Of a stretch of DNA of 64,000 nt, positions 23,252-33,964 are shown piece by piece. Position numbers and translations under genes: made by a program. The notes beneath the pieces were generated by a model, which did no database searches, was not told the origin of the DNA, and worked only from the letters and a program-made list of their open reading frames with translations. Numbering within the stretch: the stretch's first letter is position 1; each line of letters starts with the position of its first letter. Source of the stretch: Lucinisca nassula (Eukaryota; Mollusca; Bivalvia; Lucinida; Lucinidae); assembly GCA_963580285.1 (NCBI GenBank), contig OY757011.1, positions 204,431,644 through 204,495,643 on the forward strand, in the 5' to 3' direction.

Positions 23252-24061
23252 TTACTTCAATCTCTTGAAATCCCAAGTGTCAGCTGCAGCAACAACCTCA
23301 GTGTACAAAAACCCCTGTAGATCTAGCTGTATTGAAGTACACAGGAACCGGAACCATTTATAAGCTTCGTCTTTTGATGGGTGTACACCATCATAGAGGT
23401 TGTGATACACTGTTGTTTTGTGTGTTTTTTTGTTGGTGCGATGCTGACCCCTGAGTTTTTGTTTACAAAGAATCAGGTTACGGTCCCAGCGAACACTTCT
23501 CTTTGAATACTTTTCATTTAAGGTACTGATATGGGTGTTCACTAGGGCTATATCCTGTTCCAAATGTGTTTGCTGAAGTGATATTTGCGTGTCTGTCATG
23601 ATGCATGTGTCATGTGAAAGATTGCCATGTGAAATTTGGTAATTTTTTGAATCCAAAAGACTTGAAGGTGGGATATGTACAGCTTTAAAATAAATGTTAT
23701 GTGAAGAAATGTATTCATATAAAGAAGATAAGTTTTTTTTTATTTGTTCAATTTGATCATCCTGATGCTGATAAACAATCTGAAACTGATGGTTGGGTAG
23801 TTTGATTTTTTTTGTGAAGCTGCATATACCAGCAGCCATGATGATGAAGGTGTATGGATAAAGTGTTGCGTGTATTGTGTTGATTTTCTGCTTTATAAGA
23901 GTTGAAATTTTGTCAATGCTTGCCCCAGCCTGTACATTGACCTGAACATGACATGTCTGGAAAAGGTTTTTTTCTTGAATGTATTTCTGTAGGCTACCAC
24001 CTCTTGAATCTGTATAGATAAGGACTTGAGGAGCATTCATCTGCAAAGACATATTATTCAT
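23252..24061 (-). CDS. SGNH/GDSL-hydrolase-like protein, possible Helitron cargo
   Basis: 269 residues, one uninterrupted frame. Near the N-terminus VLIYTDSRGG (13-22) matches the GDS nucleophile block (Ser19). A Gly-Ala block follows (VQAGAS, 44-49), then a hydrophobic strand with MAAGIC (75-80), and a C-terminal DGVHPS (224-229) matching the DxxH catalytic block (Asp224, His227). This order is that of SGNH esterases. The block-III Asn is not obvious, so activity is uncertain. It lies 1.7 kb downstream of the Rep-helicase on the same strand, separated by a family C MITE and a B copy. Esterase domains are known in CR1-type LINE ORF1 proteins; linkage to a Helitron is my inference. It could instead be an independent element or host gene fragment. 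Confidence 0.55.
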   Translation of the reverse strand: MNNMSLQMNAPQVLIYTDSRGGSLQKYIQEKNLFQTCHVQVNVQAGASIDKISTLIKQKINTIHATLYPYTFIIMAAGICSFTKKIKLPNHQFQIVYQHQDDQIEQIKKNLSSLYEYISSHNIYFKAVHIPPSSLLDSKNYQISHGNLSHDTCIMTDTQISLQQTHLEQDIALVNTHISTLNEKYSKRSVRWDRNLILCKQKLRGQHRTNKKTHKTTVYHNLYDGVHPSKDEAYKWFRFLCTSIQLDLQGFLYTEVVAAADTWDFKRLK

Positions 24062-25744
24062 GACATTTTAACATCCCTGAAATTGCTACTTTTCTGAAGA
24101 GAAAATGTGAAAATTTTCTTATTTACAATGCAAACATAGGTTGTGGGTGCTTGTTAGAAGCGCATCATTATTGCGGTTCTAACGAGTAGCGACAACGTAA
24201 GTTTTTGACGATAAATAAGAAAAATATGGCATATCCCCCTTAAACCCCAGTTTTCAGTATATATACAAACAGACATGTAAGTAGCACAACAGTGAAGGTA
24301 TCCATGGTTCATGGTATATTTGGTAAGTACAGACTGAGTTAGAGTTATAAGACAACTGCATGAAATGATCATTAAGGCTAGTAGCTGACGTGCCACACAC
24401 CTTAAGCAATTTAGAAAATATTTACATAACGTTAAAGTTTATTTTATTTGTTGAGTTTCTGATGGGTCTGAACACTATAATCAAAGTATGTAGTTGAAAT
24501 GGAGCTGTTCATTTTACCTGTACTGACATTTGTGCAGGGCATCCTTATAAGTAAGGGTTAATAGGCAGTACATTGAATTCAGCCGTTGAGCTGATCTGTT
24601 TAATAAGCAATGAACAGGACTGAAATCAATAGGCAGAGTGTATAATGAATAAGTTGAAAAATGGAGTAGAGACATGTGTGAAAGCAAATTGCGACAGATC
24701 AGTTTGCCTACACGCAGACAATTTCAGTATTTACTGCTAATAGTTATGAAACATTGGTGATGTGTCTTTATCCCTTGTTTCTGGAGACTTTTGAATGACA
24801 TGTAGTACTGAACCCATTTTGTATGAGAAACCCTAAATGGGTAGTTGTCAAATAGTTGCGGCCCAGATGAGATGTCGCAGAACCCGGCGTCTGATCAGGG
24901 CCTGCAAAGTTTGCATAATTTGTAGGAATTTTAGAAATGAATTTGTTTGATTTGAGGTTTAAAGTCCCTGTCAAGACCGTAAAGGTCATTTATGGGGCGT
25001 TGCTTTAAAGTTTGTTGGACTTTTAGCCGACATTGAGATGAAATGACATCTCAAGCCGTGCTGCCCAATGAAACAAATGGGGTTTATAAGCATGGACGGC
25101 CGGACACTGTACTTGTGTGCGGTTTGGTTTCAGGTCTGCGTGGAAGCATCATGCAGCCTATCTATATTTGAAAGCCCCGATGGGCGGTGGGCGTGAAATG
25201 AATGAGGAAAAAAAGGCAGATGGACACCCATAGACTAAGAAATTGATTCCTGGGATATATGATGACGAAGATTTGATTTGGTACAAAATGTAATGTATAG
25301 AGTTGGAGTGTCGATCACTATGATCTTATAAGTGTTGATGGGCATTGAACGTGAGAGTTACACATACTGTCTTATTCCTGCCTATTGATTTCACCTGTGA
25401 TTGATAAATCGCATTGTTTTGCATAGTATTGTCTGCCATAGTTTGGGTCACCGTTTGGAAATAAAAGATGTTTAAACGGACTGGAAGCGACGGTACTGTA
25501 AGTTACATTGTATGGAACCTGAAGCTCAATCCAGCTGACTATATGTGTAAATAATGTAAGTTGTCACAATGGGCAAAGTTAGAAGCATTGATGCAGTTTA
25601 TTCAGATTTAATACAAAACATGGATGGAAAACATGCAGCTGTTTATAAGAGGTTAGTAGCTGACATGCCACACACCAATGCAGCTGCAAGTTTCCTGTAG
25701 TAAATGAACGTTTAGAGACTTTCATTTTCAGATAATGCCATTAA
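24062..25744. other. Spacer between SGNH-like ORF and Rep-helicase
   Basis: Contains family C 24065-24265, motif copy 24372-24402, a degraded family E hairpin (24835-24912), B retroposon 24939-25196 and motif copy 25645-25677. 25200-25640 has no recognised feature. Confidence 0.55.
25645..25677. repeat. Dispersed 30-nt motif TAGTAGC-GACATGCCACACACC
   Basis: One of four same-orientation copies: 21550-21580, 21592-21623, 24372-24402 and this one. The shared core is AGTAGC(A/T)GAC(A/G)TGCCACACACC, preceded by TAA-G-G. This copy lies about 70 nt past the Rep-helicase stop; the 24372 copy lies upstream of the SGNH-like ORF. The role is unknown: part of the Helitron, a processing signal, or a small repeat. 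Confidence 0.6.
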
Positions 25745-28700
25745 TTATTCTTCAGGAGAGAAGGTGGGGTCTATTGTAGCCATAATGGTGTGGAAAACAT
25801 CATCAGTGTCAAACATTTTGAAAGTTTGTTTCGTCATTTCAGACAGAAAAGCTATTCTTTCGAGTTCTTGATGCCGGGCCTGTGTTGTCGGGGTATTGAC
25901 TCGATGGCAGAGGCGATCTTCATTGACAAGTACATTGGGATGCCAAGCAAAATCAGGAAATTCACCTGGTCCACCAGCGGTCTTTGCTCGAGACAGAGCA
26001 ACGAAAAGGGCACCAGGATTTTTTGACTCAAACTGCTTGGTACCAGGGTCAATGACAATGTACTGATTTGTTTCTCCTCTGCCAATAGTCATACCCTGAC
26101 ATCTGTGAATAGTTGTGCCCCAACCCAGCCTAAGTGGAATCTGCTTCCTTTTGCACCCATAGCAAAAGCAATCTACCCTTCTTTCTACAGGTACTATGGG
26201 TACTAGTTTTGGTGAACCTGGTAAGAATACAGGTCCTGTATATTTGTCAAACTCCACCATGACTACATCTGGCAAAGAATCTTTTGGAGTTCTGTCACCC
26301 AAGTACACAATGTCAATAACTTTACCCATAGACCCATTAAACAAACCAAAAGGGACATGAAGGTTACATGTGAGCATGACTCTTGCACCCTGACACAAGT
26401 AAAGGTTTTGTTGTAGACCCGCAGCTTTGTCACTTGTTGCTTTTTTGGCATGCGTTCCATGATCAACTGCTGAGATTTGTGCTATAGGTGCATTTTCATT
26501 GGCTTTTAAGAGCTCAGTCTTATTATGATTCCACTCAGCGAGATGAGTAGGAAAAACGAACAGGCCATGTCTGAACATATCTGTTAATAGTTGCTCGCCA
26601 TATGTGACCCTTAGATTCTCCCACTGAAATTGCTGAAGCCATTTGGCTTGTTGTATTGAGGTTTTGTGTTCCCTCATTGACATAAGGACATTTCTTAATT
26701 GTTGCTGGCTTTGACTTTGCCTAACAATTGTTTTTAAGGTTATGGCCACTTGAAAAGCTCTCCAGACAAGTGCCCCATGTAGAGCTGCAGATGTTTTGCT
26801 TTTGCAGAGGTATACTGGGGAATCGCAGACAGGTGGTAACTGAACGTCATCACCCAAGAGTACAACAACCGGAATGCCGCCCCATGAGGCATTGGAGTTA
26901 TTTTTGCCATGTTTGCATAAGAACTCCATCCAGCCTAAAGTTGTACAACCAACAAGAGAGCGTTCATCAACAAATAGCGCACACAAGTCTGCACAGTTTT
27001 TTTGTAGTATTTCCCCTCTTACGCCATCTGGTGCCGTCATATCTTGGGTCAGTTCTTTGCCAGTTGGTATCTTCAGGAAACTGTGTATAGTTTGTCCTGA
27101 GAGGAGGTTAGCACTATTTCCTGTAGGACCCAAGACTTGAACTGACTTGTTGTTTTGAAGAAGCTTTCTGATGGAATGGACTAAGCATTTAACTAGAAAG
27201 CTTTTGCCTGATCCTGCCGTACCGCTGACCACCAAACGAAGAGGTTCAATCGAACTTGGGTCTTGTCTGTACTGTATCAATGTCAGCATGACAAGGTTGA
27301 ATGCAAACCTCTGTTCTTTGTTGAGAAGAGTCAAATTAACCTGTGGAAGATCCAGGACATCATCAGGAATGTATGGATCTGTTTCCAAGTTTTCGATGAA
27401 TTTGACACCATAGTCAACAGGGTAAACATGATTGGTCAGGGTCCAATCATGACCTGGACCCCCATCATCAAACACAAAGTCAGAGGTATCTACGTAATCA
27501 GGATTTGGTTGTAAAACACTCATCCATTCAGGCTGCTGAACCTCGTCTTCATCTGGCATTTCAGAATCAGACTGTGAATCTTGATTGTCTGTGTCTCGGC
27601 GCTTTGCTTTTTCTACATCTGCTTTAACAAAATTGGGGCAATGTTCACTGGCCAGGAATTGTGTCATGATCTCTGTCCATGTGAGTTCTGGGTCCTTAAT
27701 GTCACAGATTTGACGCCAGCTTGGCCAGTGCAGTAGTAACATTGACCTTGAGTAATCCTCATTTAATGGCCATGTTGCTCTGAGGCAGCTTCCACTAATA
27801 ACTGGCACTTTCCCCTGTTTACAAATAAATTGATACCATGAGCATTGTTCTTCTGCAGAACGGTTTAGGTACTTATCAAGGGGTGTACTCTTTGTTAAAG
27901 TGGAACCGGTGCGTTCCAGAACACGCGACCCAGAAAAGCTAACAGTCTGGAATTGATGGCTGCACCGATACAGGGGCAAGCTGATGAGCTCATATGATGC
28001 TTCCATGCTGGAGATATCCCTTTTAACCGTGTTCATTAATAGTTTTGTACACACTGATTGAGCAGTGGCACCCGTGGACTCGTCCGCAGAATGTACTAAG
28101 TCATGAAAGAGCTCAACAACAGCACCTGTAGGTTCATTTCCTTTGCAGGCATACCCTGTAATGTATTTCTCTGTTGCTATAATGTCTTCAACAGAGGGAT
28201 TTTGTGGGTGGCTCTTTGACAAGATGAGAGAAATATCGCCATTTGCTCTCCATCCTTGGGTATGGTACATGGAGTGTTGTACCAACATGGGATGGTCCCT
28301 TTTCATCTCCAACCGAAGAGAGCCATTTTTGTCCTTGACTATTGCTGGATTTTGTCTCAGAAGTTTTCCAGGCTGATTTTGTGGTCCAAACTCCATTCTA
28401 CACACTTTTTGACCCTGGTGTGGACCGCGTTTTGGTTTTGTCCAGCAGAAATCAGAACATCTGTGGATGTTGATTCTGTTGGTAAGCAGTAAGTGATCCT
28501 CCAAGAGTGACTCCTGTGTCTGAGAGACATCCATAAGGAGTTTTATGAGTGGATTTTTCTCTTCAGGAGGAGCTGGTGCAGCACCTTCAGGGGGTGGCCA
28601 TAAATCTTTTCTAGAAGAGCCTGCATCATCTGTACCAGCAGGGTGTGATGCTGTCATCCGAAAATTTGATATAGCCCAATCAGAAAGTGTTTTTGCACAT

Positions 28701-31009
28701 TCTTGATCACCAAGACCTGAGTTCATGGCTTCATGTAGGAGATGATGTGGCTGCTTGTCTTTACGCCAACATAGTCCATGCCAGTGGATCATTCCACGGG
28801 ATTTGGCAAATTCTTGCCTATACCAATATGCAGAGACATTGAAAGCAGGATGCATGACCTTTTCAAAGTATGACTTTGTACGCAGATCAAAATAATGCGA
28901 GACGATGTGCGTGTTCTTTTGTAGGACTTGAAAAAGTGTGTTGCGGTTGCTTAGATCCAGACTGGCGGCTGATGTATGTGCAGTGTACATTTCAAGCAAG
29001 CGTCGCAATGGTTTAAAGTGGTACTCTGCGCAGCTGCCTGTGGTGAAGAAAGATGGCAATCCATTCCCTTCATTAATCTGGAACTGTATGAGAGACCGCA
29101 GCTCTTTCTGTCTCTGTGCCCAATACTGGGAAGTACCCCGCAAGCAAGCACCAAAGTACAAGATTTTTTTGCCAATGGAAATATCACTGTTTGTTAATTT
29201 TTCTTTCATTTCTTCAAGAGTCAGTGGATTTTCTCCAAGTTGTTGTTTAACAATGAAACTGCTTTGCTCAAGTGTGCGTTTACGCATGATGATGTTATGC
29301 ACAATAAACTTGAAATATTGATGTTGAGCAAAGCGTCCGTCTTTGAACCACATTAGGTGTTCCGCCCAGTCCGACATTGAAGCACACGTGCGTGGACGGT
29401 TGATGTGAAAATCGCCAGTCCCATATGGGAAGAGACAGGGGAAACTTAAAGTAAAGAAATATTTAGTTGTAAACTCTGAAAGAGGAAGATTGTCTCTGGT
29501 AGGCCAAGGTATAGTTACAGTTGTCCTTTTTGCCGTGACTGGACCATGATTTGGACCTAGAACTTCGTGAACAACTTTCTCCACCTCTTCCCTGATATTC
29601 ATACAGGGTTCAGGTAAATTAACACCAGAAGCTGTGTCCCCAACAACATCTCCTGGATCTGATTGTTGTGGAGCTGGACCTTCATCATTTGAATCTGATG
29701 AAGATGTTGTCTCGACTGTTGGCAGCTCTATAGGTCCATCTTGGGGGAGTTGATCCAGGCGGGACTGGCAGATATTAATGTCTGAGTAAGCTGGGTTGTG
29801 CATTTTCAGCCACACCAACGCGTCTTGGACAACGTACCTGCGGACGTTGAAGTCAGATGTTGTCTGATTTTTGCCTAGCTTCCGAACCCGAATAAGATTA
29901 ATTTCTGAAGGCAGTTTTGGCAAAATCATTGATGGCTCATTGACATTTTGGGGAAAAGTGACGCAGTGGCCATTCGCTGCTATACCCCCATGCTTCAACA
30001 TATGAACCTGAATAGCAGGGGCTAATCTGCAAATTAGTTGTTGTTCAACGACCGTTAGGTTAAGTAACTGGTCGGGAACATCCCCCGGGTCCATGTTGTT
30101 GTCAAAAGAAAACATCTTAATAGTACTTTTGTCTCTGTTGCAACGTGAGCAGATATTTTCACATGCCATTTTCATTTCCAAACGGCGTTCCTTGCAGACA
30201 TCACAGAAATGAAAGCTGTATGCCATCTGTTGTAATTCAAAGTCACGAATACAGTCCATGACTTTGTTGTATTGTGGATCCTGTGAGAGTGGAGGTGGTT
30301 GTGGTAAGTCTAGTACAGAGGCATGTAAATGTTTTTGTCTAGATTTGATCCTGTTATTTATCCGCTTATGTCTAAGTGATGATTCATGTTTTGTTTCTGA
30401 TACAGTTGGATGTTGAAAAGATAATCCTAGTGTCCTGCATGTCAAATATAGGTCATTGTCTTTTGCAGAGTATTGGTCCAGTGTGACAGGAGAATGTTGT
30501 AAATGTGGATTTTGAGTGTTACATGAATCAGTGTGTGTATTTTTAGTGGAAGAGGCATTTTTCTTGCTATGTGTCTTATCCATCATCCTGGTTTTCTTCT
30601 TGGCAAATGTGTGGCTATGGGAACTGCTTCTTTTTGCATTGTCTTTCCCCAAATTTGGTAAAAGGTTTGTGAGAGGAGGTTGTAGAAAAGCATGTATTGG
30701 ATGTTGATCAGTTTCTGTTAGTAATGTGTAATGTTCATCTGATAAGAGTAATGTGATATTTTCCTGTGAGAGTGCTGTAGGATGATATTCTTCCAAAGTG
30801 TAGCGAATGTGATTGTGTGTTCTGCCTTTTAACCATATTTGGATGTTAGTTTGAAGAACATCACATGCTGCCCTGACTTCGCATGCAGTTGCCCAACCAT
30901 TATTTGCTAGCATGATGTCACAGTAAAGACTAATTTGAGGGCTGGGTAAGTCATGTGTTATTGTAGCAAGGTGTTTGTATATTTCCCAATTTGCACAACA
31001 TGCCTGCAT
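25745..31009 (-). CDS. Helitron Rep-helicase (RepHel), with OTU C-terminal part
   Basis: 1754 residues, uninterrupted. Residues 1-100 are the C-terminal half of an OTU domain ending with the catalytic-His block DEHYTLL (91-97). A Cys-rich finger spans 269-290 (CDVC..CSRC). A DUF6570-like region covers about 300-400. The Rep nuclease has HWH (the HUH motif) near 740 and the two-tyrosine motif KYITGYACKG near 948. A PIF1-type helicase covers about 1230-1680: GTAGSGKS (Walker A) near 1265, FVDERS near 1350, LLGDDVQLPP, IHRCQGMT and LFVALSRAK near 1670. Rep nicks and re-ligates ssDNA during rolling-circle transposition; the helicase unwinds. The first Met is probably not the true start, because the OTU domain begins in another frame at 31260. 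The long intact frame suggests recent activity. Confidence 0.92.
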   Translation of the reverse strand: MQACCANWEIYKHLATITHDLPSPQISLYCDIMLANNGWATACEVRAACDVLQTNIQIWLKGRTHNHIRYTLEEYHPTALSQENITLLLSDEHYTLLTETDQHPIHAFLQPPLTNLLPNLGKDNAKRSSSHSHTFAKKKTRMMDKTHSKKNASSTKNTHTDSCNTQNPHLQHSPVTLDQYSAKDNDLYLTCRTLGLSFQHPTVSETKHESSLRHKRINNRIKSRQKHLHASVLDLPQPPPLSQDPQYNKVMDCIRDFELQQMAYSFHFCDVCKERRLEMKMACENICSRCNRDKSTIKMFSFDNNMDPGDVPDQLLNLTVVEQQLICRLAPAIQVHMLKHGGIAANGHCVTFPQNVNEPSMILPKLPSEINLIRVRKLGKNQTTSDFNVRRYVVQDALVWLKMHNPAYSDINICQSRLDQLPQDGPIELPTVETTSSSDSNDEGPAPQQSDPGDVVGDTASGVNLPEPCMNIREEVEKVVHEVLGPNHGPVTAKRTTVTIPWPTRDNLPLSEFTTKYFFTLSFPCLFPYGTGDFHINRPRTCASMSDWAEHLMWFKDGRFAQHQYFKFIVHNIIMRKRTLEQSSFIVKQQLGENPLTLEEMKEKLTNSDISIGKKILYFGACLRGTSQYWAQRQKELRSLIQFQINEGNGLPSFFTTGSCAEYHFKPLRRLLEMYTAHTSAASLDLSNRNTLFQVLQKNTHIVSHYFDLRTKSYFEKVMHPAFNVSAYWYRQEFAKSRGMIHWHGLCWRKDKQPHHLLHEAMNSGLGDQECAKTLSDWAISNFRMTASHPAGTDDAGSSRKDLWPPPEGAAPAPPEEKNPLIKLLMDVSQTQESLLEDHLLLTNRINIHRCSDFCWTKPKRGPHQGQKVCRMEFGPQNQPGKLLRQNPAIVKDKNGSLRLEMKRDHPMLVQHSMYHTQGWRANGDISLILSKSHPQNPSVEDIIATEKYITGYACKGNEPTGAVVELFHDLVHSADESTGATAQSVCTKLLMNTVKRDISSMEASYELISLPLYRCSHQFQTVSFSGSRVLERTGSTLTKSTPLDKYLNRSAEEQCSWYQFICKQGKVPVISGSCLRATWPLNEDYSRSMLLLHWPSWRQICDIKDPELTWTEIMTQFLASEHCPNFVKADVEKAKRRDTDNQDSQSDSEMPDEDEVQQPEWMSVLQPNPDYVDTSDFVFDDGGPGHDWTLTNHVYPVDYGVKFIENLETDPYIPDDVLDLPQVNLTLLNKEQRFAFNLVMLTLIQYRQDPSSIEPLRLVVSGTAGSGKSFLVKCLVHSIRKLLQNNKSVQVLGPTGNSANLLSGQTIHSFLKIPTGKELTQDMTAPDGVRGEILQKNCADLCALFVDERSLVGCTTLGWMEFLCKHGKNNSNASWGGIPVVVLLGDDVQLPPVCDSPVYLCKSKTSAALHGALVWRAFQVAITLKTIVRQSQSQQQLRNVLMSMREHKTSIQQAKWLQQFQWENLRVTYGEQLLTDMFRHGLFVFPTHLAEWNHNKTELLKANENAPIAQISAVDHGTHAKKATSDKAAGLQQNLYLCQGARVMLTCNLHVPFGLFNGSMGKVIDIVYLGDRTPKDSLPDVVMVEFDKYTGPVFLPGSPKLVPIVPVERRVDCFCYGCKRKQIPLRLGWGTTIHRCQGMTIGRGETNQYIVIDPGTKQFESKNPGALFVALSRAKTAGGPGEFPDFAWHPNVLVNEDRLCHRVNTPTTQARHQELERIAFLSEMTKQTFKMFDTDDVFHTIMATIDPTFSPEE

Positions 31010-31260
31010 ATAATGTGTCGGTAATGTGTTGCCTGTGTGAAACTTTGATGAAGTGCTAGACTAAGAGAATTGAAGAAGCAGTTGCCATCACCTGGAACAC
31101 TGAAATTGAAATAGTCTGTACCCTGAATATTGACACGAGCATGAAGAACTTCACTGTAGCTACAAACAGCTGCAGTGTATGGGTGGTCTAGTGAAACATC
31201 ACTGACAGAACAAACAGAATATGTGTGTTCATCAAGAACTGCACCCCTAAAAGCATCCAT
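30958..31260 (-). pseudogene. OTU cysteine-protease N-terminal segment, frameshifted
   Basis: 100 codons. Contains VPGDGNCFFNSLSLALH, the OTU catalytic Asp-Gly-Asn-Cys block, about 55 residues in, followed by the helix and RHVV strand. The frame then runs out at 30958. The remaining OTU sequence (NWEIYKHL onward, with the catalytic His) continues in the Rep-helicase frame overlapping at 31009-30958. The simplest reading is a single-base loss near 30985-30995; programmed frameshifting or a small intron are alternatives. OTU proteases cleave ubiquitin chains and recur in Helitrons and other transposons. Confidence 0.75.
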
Positions 31261-33853
31261 TTCTTATGTACTGTAGCTTATATCTGAGAAATAATGTTAA
31301 TCATTGTAAAGAGGAGCCGGTAAATGTTATGCCTTACGTTGTAAAATTGAAATAAGACAGATCTTTCGTAAAAACTGAATGTAATGATTGAAGAGCAAGA
31401 AACAAGAAAAGTTGATTTAAAAATTAAAAGTTCTGAAGTCGAAAGACGGTAAAAGTTCCCATTTTCCAAGTGTTGTTGTTCTTGTTTATGTAGTTGAAAC
31501 ACGTATGACCGTATAAAACAGAATGGGCACATGTACACCTTCAATCTTTGATGTTAAAACGGGTTGTATCAGTCGTTCAGTGACAGGTTGGTTGACAGTA
31601 AAGAACGCAGACGAAATGTAAACACTAGACGGGTACATTTTGTTCTGTTTTCGCGGCATCTGTCAAAGAAAACGCCTATGTAAATCTAATAAGCGCCTCC
31701 GTAATGTTGATGAAAAGTAGAGAAGCAGTCACACTGACGTAAACGAGAATTTGTATTTTTATTAATTATTTTCTTTGAGTGTTTTCTTGTCAGAAAATGC
31801 AACAAAGTAATTGAGAACAGCGGATTGAAATACGAAAATGAGAAAAAAGAAGCTGAAAAGATGAATGTTGTACTAGACTGGGGACCGACTGTGTGAAAGG
31901 CAGGCATTTTATTAGAAGGAATAACGCGTGAACCATACACCGGAAGTTGTCTCGCATAGTCTCACCGAGAATTCACGTGATTTGACCATCAAAAAATATT
32001 TATGAGGGAAGCGAATTACGTTGGTATGACAACGCGTGCACCTCTTAGTCTATAGACGGACATGTTCATGTCCGTATAAGTATCTGCCTACAGTGTTTGA
32101 CAATGTAGAAATAGGTGTTTGAAATTCAATCACAAGTGTGTGATGGCCATAGATATATAGCTGCAACTGTATTTTAATGTATTTTATTCAGTTGAAAAGC
32201 TGTCTACATGTTTATTGTTTATTTTGAGGTTTAACGTCCCCGTCAACACTGTATAGGTCATTCTGGAGATGTTGCTTCCAATTCTGTGGAACTTTTACCC
32301 AGCATTGAGATGAAATGACATCTCAAGCCCTGTCGCCCAATGAAACCAAGCCTCCCATTATTATGATGATGTTTCCGCCCCCACCCATCGGGGCTTGGAG
32401 AAATAGATTGGGCTGCACGATGCTTCCATGCAGAGCTGATACCAACCGCACATTAGTACTGGTAATCCGCTTAGAAGGTCTAAGCCTGCTGAGGAAAACT
32501 GATGTGAGTCGGCCCGTCCATGCTTATAAAAAGTAGAAGTAAAACAAAGATCAGGAATCAATATGATTAACTTACTCCACCCATCAAAGACACCAAAGGG
32601 AAAGAAACACAAACATTAAGCGACCAGACCATAATGGAAACCTAAACAAAGGAAGGCCATAAGGACAGTTACTTTCCCACAAAATGGCCATATGGCCATC
32701 CAAAATAAAAAGACACAAGTGATACACACAGTAAGTAACAAACAGCACCATAAATAAACGGCCACAGAAGAACCGCCTTGGAAAGATTTCCACTGGGGGG
32801 CTTAAATCGATTTTACTTGGCCACAATCCTCGCCCTTACTTCCGTCGCGATTTAGACAAATTATTTGTTCAGTCCGCATGAAGGCCTCCTAACTCATCAG
32901 TGCAACATCTCTAAGAACACAAAAAATCAAAGAACCACAGAGGTGAGACAACGGTGAGGACTCGACAGCAAGAAACCACTGAAATGCTGGAGCAAAAGAA
33001 AACCAACAGTTAGACTCCGATGAGCCCGACCAGAGACAGAGCATCAGGCACCAACCAACCCTATTGGTTTCATTGGGCGGCAGGGATTGAGAAGTCATTT
33101 CATCTCAATGTCGGGTAAAAGTCCCACAAAATTGGAAGCAACGTCTCCAAAATGACCTAAATAGTGTTGGGGGGACGTTAAACCTCAAAACAAACAAACA
33201 AAATTATGATGATGTTGATTTTGTGTTTAACCACACGTCAACCCTCTTTGTTGGTCATAAGCATCAATAGGTTTATTATCAAAAGGTATGCCCCTCATTA
33301 TTAATCAGCAATTGATTGTTGGGAGTATCGAGTGGAAGTAGATGTAGAAGTTTATACGCATGGACAGTCCAACTCGCACTGCTTTGCCTGGGCAGGCTTA
33401 TTCCCTCTAAGCAATACCAGTACTTGTGTGCTGTCAGTTTCAGCACTGCATGGCTGAATCATGCAGCCCCACTATTTCTCCAAGCCTCGATGAGCCGGTA
33501 GGCCTATCTACATGTATCTTATCTTCTTATACTGTCATGTAACAGATTTGGTCACTTTGGCCATTACCTCAGTTGGATGGGAGGCTAAATTTAGAATTTA
33601 GCTAAAAAAATTTTACTGGATGAGTCCTTAAAACTATTTATGCACAATCTGAATAACAGGGGGTGAGGCAGTATATCAATAATTGAGACAGAAAGATAGA
33701 TTAGAGGTTGATATGGTTCTTACAATGAGCATGCACAGTCTTTGTTTGCTGTAGAAATAAGGGAATACAAGAACAAAATCATCTAAAAAATGCGAGTTCT
33801 ATAGATTTGAGAGACACCACTGCACCCTATTTTTCAGGGATTAAGCATGAAAG
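31261..33853. other. Helitron 5' side and POLR3H upstream region
   Basis: 31261-32050 is probably Helitron leader or promoter, with no ORF of substance. The palindrome is at 32055-32074. 32215-33205 is an inverted-repeat composite (next entry). 33350-33505 is a partial B copy. Just before the POLR3H ATG a TTTTTCAG|G (ending near 33838) may be an acceptor for a 5' UTR exon. No upstream exon identified. Confidence 0.5.
32215..33205. mobile_element. Composite element with B-family inverted ends
   Basis: About 140-155 bp of family B sequence at each end in inverted orientation (32215-32350 and 33050-33205), plus an inverted B 3' half at 32374-32531. The core (32531 to about 32780, family H) starts AAGTAGAAGTAAAACAAAG. 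Family H also occurs at 2944-3120 and, inverted, at about 61250-61495. It may be a rearranged retroposon cluster or a longer parent of family B. Confidence 0.55.
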
Positions 33854-33964
33854 ATGTTTATGTTAACTGAGATGAAGGATACTGTACAGATTGTGCCGTC
33901 ATTGTTCAATGTTGAAACTAATGAAGCTGTGATAGATGCTCTGAACAAGAAACTAGCTAATAAG
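33854..33964 (+). CDS. POLR3H: POLR3H exon 1
   Basis: 37 codons from ATG to donor AAG|GTAACA. The start MFMLTEM matches the conserved MFVLVEM start of RPC8. The upstream out-of-frame ATG at 33847 is ignored. Ends in phase 0. Confidence 0.94.

Larger units (their letters stand above)
23252..32077 (-). mobile_element. Helitron (OTU-RepHel type), approximate extent
   Basis: Rolling-circle transposon with genes on the minus strand: OTU segment, Rep-helicase and possibly an SGNH-like ORF. The true ends are not defined. A perfect 9-bp-arm palindrome ACGGACATG-TT-CATGTCCGT (about 32055-32074) on the 5' side could be a terminal hairpin. On the 3' side, MITEs obscure the boundary. OTU plus Rep-helicase is known from Helentron/Helitron2-type elements of animals. 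Confidence 0.6.
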
